This document shows, piece by piece, positions 50,926 to 63,055 of a DNA stretch of 64,000 nt. The first letter of the stretch is position 1, and every line of letters begins with the position of its first letter. The position numbers were made by a program, and so were the translations under genes. The stretch lies in contig NC_133946.1 of the NCBI RefSeq assembly GCF_031877795.1, positions 12,251,144 through 12,315,143 on the forward strand, in the 5' to 3' direction. Origin of the DNA: Strix aluco. Lineage: Eukaryota > Chordata > Aves > Strigiformes > Strigidae. Below the pieces are notes generated by a model. The model was not told the origin of the DNA, did not search any database, and saw nothing but the letters and a program-made list of their open reading frames with translations.

Positions 50926-53900
50926 TCACAGGCCGAGGAAGTCCTCCTTCCGGTAGCCCTTCTGCCAGGAGACAGGCCACTGTCACCTCTCCCGCCCAGG
51001 GACAGCAGGAACACCAACACCAACCCCGTGCCAGCACCAGCACGGCCAGGCTGTCCCCACGCCGGGCCCGTGGCCGTCCCCACCCCATTGGCACGGGTGC
51101 CACCACAGTGGCAGCGCTCTGGGGATGTTCCCACCCCTTCAGGAGGGGGGAGACGTGGAGTTGGGGCCCGTTCTCTGTCCAGAAGTGTTTGGGTGGTGTG
51201 GCTTTCTGGGGTGAAACCCCCAGCCTGGAGTCCCTTGGGATCCACCCATAGGATCCAGCGCAGGGTCCCGCCGGCCGGAGCGGGTGCTGGGCAGTGGTAC
51301 GTACCGTCTTGAAGTCCCGGTGGAGCTTGGTGTACTGCCACATGTTGCCCAGGAGGCTGGCTGCGGCTCTGGAGGACTTCTCGTTGTCCGAGCTGGGACA
51401 CAGACAGGACGCAATGAGCTTTGGGTACCGCTGGGCAGGGGACAGTGCCCACGGCCCAAGGACACCACCCCGGGAGGGCCCCAAGGGGCTCAGGACGTCA
51501 CACCAGTGGGAAGAGGAGGAAGACTAAAAGCTGGAGCCCACCATAGTGGGCAGGGTGGCAAACACTGCTGGCAGAGGAGCTGAAAACACCCAGATGGGAA
51601 GGAGGAGGCTGCAGTGATGGGCAACCCCCTGGTGGGGTGTCTGAAGAGGTAGCAAGGGGCTGGTTGGTGGCCATGAGGCCACTCTGAGCTGGTCTGGGGA
51701 CTCCCAGCACCAAGTCTGGGGAAGGGAGACTGGTTGTGACCCTCTTCCACCCCGCCGGGCCAGGGGAGGAAGGGCAGAGCAGGACTGGACCCCAGGTCTG
51801 AGCTGGGACAGCAGAGCAGCTCCCACCTGTCCCTTCTCTTCTTGATGTAGAAAAGCTTCCGGAGACCGTCAAAGTAGACAATGTCACGGGCGGCCATGGG
51901 GCTCTCCACCACCAGGTTGTTGAGGACCGCAATGATGTTCACGATGACATCGGCGGGCGGCGCCTTGTCCCCGACACTCCCCGGCAGCTTCTCGATCAAG
52001 TGACTGACCACCTTGGTGGCTGGTGGGCAAAGGCAGCATGTCAGGGCTGGTGGCCAGACCCAGGGGACACGCGGCAGCCTAGGGACGAGGCCTGCAGCCT
52101 CCTGGGGCCGAGAAGGGGACAGAGGGTCCAGCCAAGAGCCTGAGGGGCAGCACCAGGGACTACTTCAAGCCCTTTGCTCTGTGGAGTCTCTGCTGAGACT
52201 CCTCAGCACCTGCGCAAGGAGTTGGGGGACGAGGACAAAGCCGAGTGAGACGGTGGGGTTGGAGGCAGAGCACAGCGTGGGGAGGTTCAGTTATGGGGGA
52301 CGGCCTGGCCACGCGCATGGGGAAAGTGCTGAGACGCTGCTGGAGGCCGGACCGAGGAGGGGAAGGGTGAAGGGTGTCCCCCAGGCTCCCCTCACAGTCG
52401 TGGCCCTGCCCAGCACTCACACATCTCGTCCTTGTTGCGGGCGTGGCGGGACAGGTTGCGGATGAGCCCCGTCAGGGAGCGCAGCTGGTGGTGGTCAGCG
52501 GTGCGGACGCGGTCCAGCACGGGGTTCAGGATGCGCTCCTGCTCCAGCGCCAGCCGGCTCAGCACGCCCGCCCACTGCCAAGACAAACACCCGCTGCGGA
52601 CCCGCCGGCTGCTGCCGCCTCCCACCCCACCCTCCTCCTCCTCCTCCTCCTGCTCAGCGCGGTGACCCATGCCCAGGTGGTGAGCAGCGCGATGGCCACC
52701 TCCCCCACCCAGGAAATGGTGGCATGTCCCCTCCCCGGGCACGGCGGTGACCAAGCAGGTGGGACGGGGCAAGCCCTAAGGGCCAGCGGCCGTTCCCCTT
52801 GCGCGCCCTCACCCTGCGGTCCCCCGCGGTGATGTTCTGCAGGGCGCCCGAGGCCGCCTCCGTGGTGTGCTTGTTGAGCTCACAGCGCTGCAGCAGCCGG
52901 TTGTAGATGCCCACGATCTGCGGGTTCCAGAGCCACTCCATGCCCTTGGGGTCCTTGGAGACCTCCGTGAAGGTGACGATGTCTGCGTTCAGGTAGTGCT
53001 GCAGAGAGGGGGGTGGCCCTGTCAGACTCACAGGGGATGGCCCCACTGCGGCATCTCTTGCTGCCCGTGTCCCCTTTTCCCTCAACCGTGGGGCAGCTCC
53101 AGGCTGGCAGGGACCTGGCAGGTCCCCCCCTGGCTGCGTTGCACCCCGTGGCATGGGAAAGTGAGGGTTTGGCACCCTGATTCACGCCACACACCTGATT
53201 CACCCTCCGCTGAGCTCACCCATGTGTCCCACCCATCAGCCGAGGCTGGCGTCCACCTCCACCCCAGTGTCACCTGCACCGCCGGCCGCTTCCCCGTGCC
53301 AACCCCGCCCTGATGAGGCGGCCGCCGCGGTGCCCACCACCTCCCCGCCTCTGACCTCACGTGCTTTCTTGCTCTGGGGGCTGAAGCAGCCCACCAGCTC
53401 CCCCGTCACCACGCTGCTGTTGTTCCTCCTGTGGCCCTCCAGGCGCTGGAGGGAGGACGGGGGCATCTCGTCGTACAGGCGGTAGGAGAGGTTGCGCAGG
53501 ACGCAAACGGCATTCTCCACACTCTGGGGGGGTGGGGGGAGACAGGACACGAGGGGATCAGTCCTTGTGCCACCTGCCAGGGTGTCTCCAGCTGGCACGT
53601 CCCCTGGGGCATGATCGCGTGGGGCTCCACGACCAGAGTCACCCCGACGGCACCAGTGGTGCCCCACTGCACCCAGTGAGCCCAGAGGGAGCCAGACTGG
53701 TTTTCCCACCATCACAAGACGGCCAGGCAGGAGGGAGCAGGCCCCCGTCAGAGGGTACCCAAACCTGCCAGCTCCCAGGGCTCACCTTGTCCTCTGACTT
53801 GCCCACTTCCAGGGAGCTGTTCACATAGTGGATCATGGAGTCCACCAGCCCATGGCACTCGCGCATCTTCTGCCGGGTCTGCTGGCTGGCAGAGCTGAGA

Positions 53901-56900
53901 TTCCTGCACGGGGAATGTGGGTCCGTCACAGCGAGAAGGGGCTTCCCCACAGCCACCCCCCTCCTGCCGCTGGGCACCACCGCGGGGAGGGCGGCGAATA
54001 CCTCTCCCATGGGGCTGACCCGGCTTTGCCTTGACACGCGAGCCCTGCAAGGAACAGGGACCCCAGAAACCAGCCCTGGAGCCCTCGTTCCTTGAGCAGA
54101 CAGCGCAGACGGGGTCTCTTCCCCCACCCAAAAGTTAACCCGCAGCAGGAGGAGCGGATCCAGCCCAGAGCAGGTACCTGAGGAAGCCCGTGGAGTTGTA
54201 GAAGATCTCCGCCTCTGAGGGGTTCTGCTGGATGACACCTGAGCCCCCCAGCCCGGAGAGGGGGACCAGGACCAGGTCCGTGAGCTGCTCCAGCGTGTCC
54301 CGGGCCAGGCGATCCTTCAGGTTGTCACTGGAGGAGAGATTCCACAGGATCCCTGCACAGAGAGGGACCCTCAGTCCCGGGAAGGGCTGGAGAGCGCGTC
54401 CCCCCCGACTCAGCGCCCCACGGGCTCACACCAACCACCTGCAGCCAGGAGCGGCCGTGGGGTGGGGCAGGTGACAGCGACACAAAGAGGCCCTCCCCAT
54501 GAAGTGTCAGCCCAGCTTTACTCCTGGCTGGGGGCACCACGTGCCACCCCCAAGGGAGGAGGACCCCCACCCGCCCCTGCCCTCGTCCCCAACCTGTGAC
54601 GTTCTTGCGGAGCTCGTCGTCGGGCTCCCGCAGCGTCCGCATCAGCTCGTATATGCCGTTCTCCTCCACCAGCGCCAGCTTGTTCTCAGCATTGTCGTAG
54701 ATGAGGTTGCGCATGGCTCCCGTGGCATGGCGCTGCACCTCCTGGTTGGGGCTGTTGAACAGCTTCACCAGCTTGGGCATGGCCTGGAGGCTGCGGGCCT
54801 GGGAGGGGAGAGCCCGGCGCGTTGGGACGCCCGGCCGCACTCCCGTTCATCCGGGAGTGGGCTCCCTCCGGCCCCTCCACCCTCGCCAGGGTGCCCCACC
54901 CCACAGAGGGGCCGGGGACAGCCCCTTCTCCCTCGGCTCCTGGGAGCTCACCTGCTTCTTGGCGTTGCTGTCGCTGTAGCATTTGTGCTGGAGGTAGGCA
55001 GCGCCCAGGACCTGCAGGTTGGGGTCGCTGGCTATCAGGTATTTCACCGCCGAGGGCAGGTCGATGTCGTCAAACCTGGAAGCCACAGGTAGGTGAGGAA
55101 GAGCCCCAGCAGAGCATCCTACAGTGGTCCTCCACCCCTGCACCCCACATCTCGGAGGGGACGTGGCAACCCGCCCCCTCCCCACTATGCACCTGGGGCC
55201 AGGGACCCCAGACCCAGCCAAACGGGCACTTTCTACCCTCGTGTCTCAGGATGTTCCCACGAGAGGATCTCAGGCCCCACGCAGGACACACCAGGAGGCC
55301 GACCCATGCCACGGTCCATCCCCATGGGGCCAAACCATGCCACCATCTCCCCCCTCCTCCCGCAGCCCTCGCAGCGGTGCAGCGCCAGGCTGGAGAGACA
55401 GAGGGTTTGCCCTCATCCAGCCAAGCAACTGAGGTGGGAACAAGGGCTGAGCCGGCACCGTCAGCACTCACCCGCCCGACGGGTGGCCGAGCAGCGTGCT
55501 GTGCCCATTGTACATCTCTGCGGCACGCTGGTCCTGGAGGTGGTGGCTGGACTCGGCCAGGCTGCGCACCGAGGGCGCGCGGGAGCTGTGCTCCACCATC
55601 CCCATGTACGAGCTTGCGAGACCCACCGGCGGGGCCGCCTGGATGCTGCCGAAGGAGCCGGTGCTCAGCCGCGACCGGTTGTTGCTCTGGAAGCGCTGGA
55701 GCGTGCGCATGGCAGGCGCCCGGATGGTGCGGCTCTGGGTCACCTCACCGCCCTCCAGCCAGTCGGATGCGGGCTTGGCAGTGGAGCCGGTGCTCATCTG
55801 CCTCTCAAAGGTGTAAGAGCGGGTAAAGCCACCATTGCCTTGGCTTTTGTAGAGGGAACGGTGACCCACGGGCTCCAGCTGCTCCGAGATGACGCTGTAG
55901 CGGTCGTCCGCCATGGTGGGGGGCTGGAGCGGCCCATCGGCCAGCCGCAGGGAGCGTAGCGAGAGGGTATCGAAGTTCTGCCGGGACCGGTAGTTGCGCT
56001 CGTGGAAGGAGCTGGGCCGTGGCGAGGTGGTGGTGGTGGTCTGCGACAGGGCATAGCTGGCGCCATAGCCCCGGCCCTTTGCCAGGCCCCCGTTGCTGAT
56101 GGTTGCCATCCGCTTGTGCGGGGTGAGGTCGACCGCCGAGCGCGAGGACCAGCTGCTGCCCTTCAGGGTGCCAAAATCCTTCTTGGCCAGCGGCTGGTAC
56201 AGCTGCGGGGGGGCAGGGGGGGTTAGGGGTTGCCCATGAGCCCATCCCTCCATCCCCACCCCAGGGAGTGGGAAGGATGGAGCCGAGAGCCTCCCTTGGC
56301 ACAACCAAAGCTACAGCCGGCGACCAGGTGTCCACCAGATCCCCAGCAATGCGCGCTGGCGCAGGGCGGGGGCTGAACCCCCCCGGTACATACCGAGGCT
56401 TTGGGGTCCAAGCCATTGCTCTGGGAGCGGGAGCTGAAGGAGGAGCGCAGGGTCGTGCCGTACTGACCACCTGCGGGATGGAGACAGGGGGTTGGCATGT
56501 GCGATGCGGGGCAAAGGAGTGGCCTTGGGGACCAACTCATCCCGGGGGGACCTGCTCGAGGGGCCCCCAGGACCGAGGGGGACGAGGGAGGGGGAGGACG
56601 CTGTCTTTGCCTGCCTGCTGGCAGCGGGGAGCAGGAGAGGTGGCAGCAGTGCCGAGCGGCGGCCTCCCACCTTCCATCGCACCCCGACGGCGAGGGGACT
56701 AGTCGCCACCTTGGCCGGGACGCGGCAGCTCAGCCCAGTCCCCTTGGCCGGAGCTGGATCGGCAGGGCCAGGCATCCCCCCACCCAACCAAAGCCCGTCG
56801 CGGCTCCATCACCCCAGGGACCCCGCGCCGCACCCCGCGCTTCCCTCCCGCCCTGCCACCGCCCAGGGCCGCCGGCGGCGACGGGGAGGGGGACGCTGCC

Positions 56901-57661
56901 AGCCCCGGCGGTGACAGGAGCGTGACTCACGCCCACGCCCGGGGCAGCCCTCGGGGTGCTGAGGGGGGGTCTCCCCCACTGCCCAGGTCCCCCAGCACCT
57001 TGGATTATGGGGGGGCTCGGCGGGACCCCGCGCCGGAGCCGGGTGAAGCGGCAGGGCGGAGGCCGCGAGCGCAGACGTTAAATGGAGGAGCTTGGAGCCC
57101 GGCCAGCGGCGCTGCTCAAAGGCTGGGGGGGACGGGGGATGGGAAAAACCTCCCTCCCCAGCCCAAAATAGGGACCCCCCGCAGCGTAAACCCCCCCAAG
57201 GGGCAGGTGGGGAAACTGAGGCACGACCCCTGAGTGGGGTGAAATGAGCCCTCGCTGGGGCCATGCCGTCCCCATCCCCGGTGCCGGGGGGTTCGGTTGG
57301 GCTGGGGGGGCCACCCCCTGAGCCAGAGCATGAGCCGAAGCGTGGTGCCAGCCAAGGGTCTCCCGCCTCCCGCTCCAATGCCTGCACCCTGGGAATGGTG
57401 CGGTCTGGGGGGGGATGCCCGGGGGGGGCGTTTTCTCCCACCTCTGCTGCCGTCGGCGTGGTCGGGGGCGTCGTGGCGGACGGGCGCCTGCCCCCTCAGC
57501 ATCATGCGGATGCGGACCTGCTCCTGGACACGGGCGCTGCGCTGGGCCTCGGCCGTCTCCCGGCTGCGGCCGTCCAGCTGCCGGTCAGAGGGCAAGGCCA
57601 GCGAGCAGACGCCGGCCTCGGGCTGCAGGGCCGACAGCAGGAAGGTGTTAGTCTCCTGCAT
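50926..57661 (-). CDS. PKP3: Plakophilin-3, complete (13 coding exons, 824 aa)
   Basis: Armadillo-repeat protein of desmosomal plaques, linking desmosomal cadherins and desmoplakin; also found in nucleus and RNA granules. Minus-strand exons: 57661-57442, 56470-56394, 56202-55472, 55075-54952, 54798-54594, 54352-54178, 53903-53786, 53523-53356, 52998-52813, 52574-52421, 52019-51827, 51392-51305, 50961-50926, all in phase. N-terminus MQETNTFLLSALQPEAGVCS matches human PKP3. The head (1-343) is Ser/Arg-rich with SSRSAVDLTPHKR, FDTLSLRSLRL and SRTIRAPAMRTLQRFQ, a region that in mammals carries phosphorylation and 14-3-3 sites. The ARM domain runs from about 344 (FDDIDLPSAVKYL) with repeated HATGAMRNLIYDN, GFLRNLSS, VLRNLSYRLYDEMP, GLIRNLSRHARNKDEM and AVLNNLVVESP blocks. 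It ends KGYRKEDFLGL (human ends FLGP). It is about 27 residues longer than human, mostly in the head. The start has no competing in-frame upstream ATG that I can see. Confidence 0.98.
52629..52651. repeat. TCC/CTC trinucleotide microsatellite in a PKP3 intron
   Basis: About seven tandem TCC units between PKP3 exons 52813-52998 and 52421-52574. Confidence 0.85.
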
Positions 57662-57900
57662 GGCGGCGGCGAGGCGAGGGGGAGGCCGAGGCGAGGCGGA
57701 GGCCAAGGCGAGCCAGGCCGCCCTGCGCAGGTGAGCGCGGCCGCCGCTTCCCTGAGCCCTGGGGAGGCACCGGGCCCGCCCCGCCGCCGCCACGCCTCGG
57801 CGGGAAGGACGGGGCCGCGCTGGGCCCCCCGCCTCCCTTCGCCGCCACCGTCACCGCCCCAGGGTGACCTCGCAGGGACGAGGGCGCGAGAGGTCGTACG
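57662..57900 (-). promoter_or_regulatory. GC-rich 5' flank and probable promoter of PKP3
   Basis: Immediately upstream of the PKP3 start codon the sequence is CpG- and GC-rich (ggcggcggcgag, cgccgccgccacg), consistent with a 5'UTR and CpG-island promoter. The reading frame of exon 1 stays open upstream without an ATG. The transcription start cannot be fixed. Confidence 0.5.
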
Positions 57901-57929
57901 TGGGGGAGAGACAGACCCCCCCCACCCTC

Positions 57930-58450
57930 GGGCAGCCTCCCCCTGGACCCCCAGGCCCCTGGGCAGCCCCACCAGTAACACCCAGACCTACCCACGGCCA
58001 CTTTGGAGAGCCCTGGACCCCCCCATGGCCCCACCAGCAACACCCAGACCCCCATATTGTCCCTAGAGCAAGCCCCGGACCCCCACGTTGTCCTTCCAAC
58101 GAGATCAAGACCTCTGGGCAACCTCCCTGGAGAGCCCTGGACCCCCACATTCTCCTTCCACTTCTCCAACCTCCCTGGAGAGCCCCGGGCACCCACATTG
58201 TCTCTCCAACAAGCTCAAGACCCCACAGGCACCGTCCCTGGAGTGCCGCAGACCCCCCCATGGCCTCCCAGGAGAGCCCTGGACCCCTGGGCAACCTCTC
58301 TGGAGAGCCCCAGAGCCCCACATTGTCCCTCTGACAAGCCCCAGACCCCCGGGCAAGCTCCCCAGCCAGGCCCGGGCCCCCCCATGGCCCCACCAGCAAG
58401 CCCCAGGCAGCCTCCCCAGAGACCCCAGACCCCTGGGCCACCTTCTAGGA
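57930..58450. repeat. Degenerate minisatellite (about 62-bp unit, about 31-bp sub-unit) upstream of PKP3
   Basis: The word ggagagccctggaccc and close variants recur at about 58006, 58130, 58178, 58240, 58272 and 58302, with spacings of 124, 48, 62, 32 and 30. Interleaved words cccacattgtcc, ccccatggcccc and ccccgggcaa also repeat. The array is C-rich on the plus strand and starts within about 300 bases of the PKP3 start codon. Confidence 0.85.
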
Positions 58451-61400
58451 GAAGCCCAGCCCCCCCGGCAGCCCCACCACTGACCCCAGCCCCCGGGGCT
58501 GCCCACCACTGCAGCCAGCAAACCCCTCCGGCGCGGGGGGCCAGCCCGCCCAAGGGCCAGAGCAGGGGCTAATTGGCAGTAATTACTGGCCTGGCCGTCC
58601 CTGCTTTGCTTTTCAAATCAGCCAGGGAATTAAAAAACAACAATAATAAAAAAAAAAAAAGGGGGTGGCTCAACTCCGGCAGGCCCAGCGGTGATGAATG
58701 CAGGGTGACTCAGCCGCTGCCATCACACAGGTACTAATTAGGCTCACCCCACCCTCCAAGCTGCCCCAGCCGACCCCAGCATGGCCGGGGTGGGGGACAC
58801 CACATTCCCCCCCCCCCACCCCCAGCCCGGTGCGCTCAGGAACAGCTCCCGAAATCCCCACGGTGTTGTTTTACGCTGCCCTCCCTCAGCCCCTGACTCG
58901 CTAACAGAGGTGCTCACTCCTGAAGAGAGTTGTGCCTGTTCTCAGCCACGCCCAGGCGCTGAGGCTCTGCCCCTGCTCATGGGCGCGGGGCGTTTGCCCG
59001 GCGGCTCCAGCACGGAGCAGCGGCCGGAGAAGCTTTGGCCGTTTGAAGGCGAGCGTGGCAACGCAGCCGCGGCCCGGCAGCGAGCCGGGGCTCAGCGCTT
59101 GGCGTCACCGCTCCGCACCCACCCAGCAGAAGCGGCACGGGCTTTGCCGGCCAGGGCTGACGACACCCGGCGATGACAACGCTGGGACGGCTTTTGCGCT
59201 TTGCTGGGAGGGGGAAAAGGGCGGCTGCCCCCCAGGAATGTGCCGCCGTCAGCAGGAGCAGCAGCTGATGCCGGGGTGCGGTGGCAAGAGCCGCGGCAGG
59301 TGTTTTGGGGTGACGGTCCCCACTTGGGTGGCGTCCCCAGACCCCAGCAGGCTGCAAACCCCGGTGACACCATGGACTAGTGCAAGGGGGGACCCCCCCA
59401 AGCTCTGGGGGTGTCCAGGGACTTCACAGGTTTAGCGGAGGCCCCCACTTTACTTAGGGGTGTCACACCGGACCCTTTCAGGGTACAGCACCCAGGGATA
59501 ACCCCAAGGGCCCCCCTGCTCTTCTCCCACCTTGGCACCACCCACGCGGGGAGCGTCAACGGGTGCACCGAGTTTGGCAGAGCTCAGCGGGGCGCTCCCA
59601 ACCCTCCAAGCCCAGATGAATCACGGGTTCCCCCCCGGGAGCAGGCGGGGAGGGCGGTTCGCTCCCCACGCAAGCTGCTGCCTGCCCACCGTCCCCGTGC
59701 CAGGCACCTGGGGCTTGGGGACAGCCCTGGGAGCCCCTTGGTCCCCAGGGGACAATGGGGCTCCAGGGATGGCCCCGAGCCCACTGGTAGCCCCCTTCCC
59801 CCAGCCCCTGCTGTGACACCGCCCTGCGGCTTCAAGATGGAAACTGGGGGGGTCTCGGAGGGGTTGGGGGGGGGGGTGTTGAGGCAGGTTTGAAGCCAAA
59901 AGCAGCAGCGCTGACCTCATAAAGCGGCTCGTTAATAGGGGAAAGTGCTGGATGGGAGTGGGGATGCACTGGGATGCTTAAAAAGCAGCAAATTGGCATC
60001 AAAAAAAATATATTTGGAAAAAAATTGGGGGATTCCCGAGGGTCTCCAGCCATGGTCAGGTTAAATAAACTCAGTCTGGGAGTCCCTAAAGGTGTCACTG
60101 ACCCCCCAGCCCGGAGGCACCCACATCCCATCCTCCGTGGGGTGACGGAGCCACGTCCCTAGGGAGACGCCCCGCTCCTGGGCGCACGCTGTGCTCCCCC
60201 CCCACCAGGTGCCTGTCCCCAAAACCAGGTCCCCAGGGGAGCCCGCGGCTGGCGCTGCCATCGGCATCTCAAGCAGGGAGTGGCCAAGACGGCACCGCGC
60301 AGCCTGGCCACAGCGCACGTGTGCCAGGAGCAGCCACGCTGGGGAAACTGAGGCATGGGGAGAGGAGGGACAAAGGCCGAAGCTGGCCGGGAGCAGGCAG
60401 CACCCACCCTGTCCCTGCCGCCTGGCACACGAGGACTGGCAGCAGGACGGGTGCCACCGGCTTCCCCCAGGGACCCGCGTCAGGGATGGCCACGCCGAGG
60501 GGTGCGGGATGGGCTGGCACGTACCTTGTTGGGTGGCCCCAGAGGGCCGTTGCCCTGCAGCATCCTCCCGGGCAGGCGGGTGCACCCCTGGGTGCTACGC
60601 GGGTGCCGGGCGCCCCAGCACGGGGTGGGCGCTGCCGTCTGCGGCGGGCGTGGGGCTGCAGCACGGGCCCGCCCCGGGACCTGACCCAACCAGTCTCTTC
60701 GCCGTTGTTTTTGCATGTGCGCTCCAAACCCCACGCTCGCCTCACGGCCAAGTTTGAGCTTCTTGGGGCTCGTGGCGGCTCCCCAAAAAGCCTCAATACA
60801 GCTGGGGGGCCTGGGGGGCCCGGCTGCCCCATCACAGGCAGCGGCGCCGCGTCTCCGCTGCTGTCATGATGGTCCAAAAAGTCACCATCAGTCCCCACCA
60901 CCACCACGACCGTGACCCAACACATCCCCTCGAGCCCCCCCAGCACGGAGCAGCTGGGGGTGCGACATGGAGGGTTGGGGGATACTGAAAGGAGAAGATG
61001 GAGGGGAGGCAGAGCCTGGGGGGGGGGGGGGCACGGTTTTTGGGGCGCAGGGGTCTCCCCCGGGGGCTCCCAGGGAGCGTGTTTGTGTGCGTGGGATGGA
61101 GAAGGAGCCCTTTGAAGCCAGATAAGGAGAGGGAGCGTTTGAAACGGGCCAAACCAGTTTGGGGGCCATCGCTTCCACCGGCACAGCAGTCCGGGCTCCA
61201 CACCGCACCCAGCGCTTGCTGGGGGCTGCCAAGAGGTGACCCCCCCCCCAGCAAAGCCCGGCATAGGGCCGGAGATGGTCCAGGACCCTCCACCTGGCCA
61301 CCACTGTCACACTTGGCCTGTTCTCAGCCCAGAGGTGTCAGTGAGGCTCCCGCGCTCCCCCTCCACCGACCCCTCCCTTGGCCCCACGGCCGGGCCCCCA

Positions 61401-63034
61401 CTGCCCCAAACAAGCCCCAGCACCTTGGCAGCAGCCCCTCGGGGCAGGACAAACTGCCTGGCCAGCACCTCACCCCAGCACCGGGGCTGCTCCTCCAGGA
61501 TTGGGGACCTGCCTGCACCCCGCTGTCACTTGGGGCTCCGACGCCCGGCCCAGGAGCGGCTCCCTGTGACCTCAGCGCAGCACAGCCACAGAAACAAAAC
61601 CCTCCAGCGTTTTGCTGCTGGCCCTACCCCGAGCAGGCACCATTGCCTGGCTCCAAATTGTCCCCAGCAGGGCTGGACCAGTGTCCCCAGTGGGGATGGC
61701 ACTGGTGGCACCGGTCCCTTCCAGCATCAGCAGCAGGGCTGGATTCAGCGGCTCCCGCTTCGATGCCGGTGCCTGTGGGAGCTCTCCTGGCTGGGAAGAG
61801 GCTGGAAAGGTTGTGCCTAAGGAAAAGCGGCTTTGGGGCTCCCACTGCTGGCCCGGGGGCCACGGGGCCACCCGCCCTGCCCGGGACTCCTCAGCCCAGG
61901 GGCCAACTCCGGGCGCAGCGGGCAGAGCCCTCGCCCACAACAAAGCGCTTCCAAAGCGCTGGGAAAAGCCGGCAGCGGGGCAAGGAGAGGAGCCCGCGAG
62001 GGCCAGCACGGAGAGAAAAACCCGCTCCCTGCCGCGACCGTCCCCTCCTGGCAAATCCTGGGGCCAGAAGTACCAAATTGGGGATAAAAAGCCCCCAGAA
62101 CCCCAGCTGGGGGCTGTTTTCCGATGGCAAGCAGGTTGCTGAGCCCACCACCCCAGTCCTCACCCCAAAACTCAGGGGAGGCTCAGACAGAGCCTTGGGG
62201 ATTTGGATGAGGGATAAAAAAACTTGGGAGGGGGGGGAGACTCCGGGGCTGTTTCAGCTCTCCCAGGGGTGCTTACAGTTGTTGAACCTCACGGTGGTCA
62301 CGGCCCGGGGGATTTGCAGGGCCAGGGTGACCCGGCTGAGGAGCAGAAGGAGCTGGCAGCAGCCGGGCCCGAGGCCAAGCGGGTTTGCTGGAGCCCGGGA
62401 GGTGCCGCGTGCGGCTGGGCACGTCCACGGGGTGACGGCGGGCAAAGAGCCTGGGCAGCCACGGCCGCCCCGCCAGCCAGCGTGCGAGGGCGCGCGGGAG
62501 CCAGCGCAGCTGCTCGTGGGTCTCCCCACGGCTCACCAGCCCCGGGGGCACTGGGGTGAGCCCCCCACGCAGCAGCCGGAGCCCAGGCACGAGGCGGAGG
62601 CTCAGCACCCTCCCTGCAAGCCAGGGCATGCACCAAAAACACGGCTGCTGCCTCCTCCTCCTCCTCCTCACTGCACAAAACAGCAAAGGGGCCCGTTGCA
62701 AGGCCGCTGCTGCCCGCTGAAGACAGCGGATCCCTGCCCCGTGCCCTCCTCCCCCTCCTGCCTGGGGGTGTCTGACCTTCCCCTGCAGCACCAGCCAGTC
62801 TCAGCCCGACACTTCCACACACAGTCACTGCGAGCTCCCCGCAAGCCCAGGGCAAGGCTCCCCCTTTCCAGGGCTCCCGGAGCCTCCCCGGGCATTAGAC
62901 ACGGCAGTCACAACTCCGAGTGGGCAAATGTGTCCCCCCCCAAGCCACTGCAGCCACCCTGAGGGGACTGGGGGGGCGAGGGACAGAGGCCATCCCTGCC
63001 GAGGCATGAGGGTGACGGAGGGGAGGGAAATCCC
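58451..63034. other. Intergenic region between PKP3 and B4GALNT4
   Basis: GC-rich spacer between two genes on the minus strand. It has short homopolymer runs (A at about 58648-58660, C at about 58810, G at about 61018-61032) and a CTC microsatellite at about 62648-62668. No known protein family is recognised. It also holds the long plus-strand open frame listed separately. Minus-strand enhancers of PKP3 could lie here, but nothing in the sequence marks them. Confidence 0.6.
60998..62962 (+). other. Long open reading frame of unknown status (654 codons)
   Basis: An ATG at 60998 opens a frame that runs 654 codons to 62962, antisense to the neighbouring genes. The product would be rich in Pro, Gly, Arg, Ala and Gln with several poly-Pro and Gly runs, no membrane segment, no signal peptide and no domain I recognise. 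The local plus strand is C-rich and poor in T, which makes stop codons rarer, so a chance frame is the default reading. It could also be part of an unspliced noncoding transcript. I do not assign a function. Confidence 0.15.
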
Positions 63035-63049
63035 AGCCAAGACATTAAT

Positions 63050-63055
63050 TTTATT
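63050..63055 (-). terminator. Candidate B4GALNT4 polyadenylation signal
   Basis: TTTATT on the plus strand, AATAAA on the gene's sense strand, about 0.8 kb after the stop codon. It lies in an A/T-rich patch where such words also arise by chance. Confidence 0.45.

Noticed and set aside
57662-57793. Upstream extension of PKP3 exon 1 to 57793
   Set aside because: The frame is open but the codon at its head is GTG, and the homologous N-terminus begins at the ATG at 57661.
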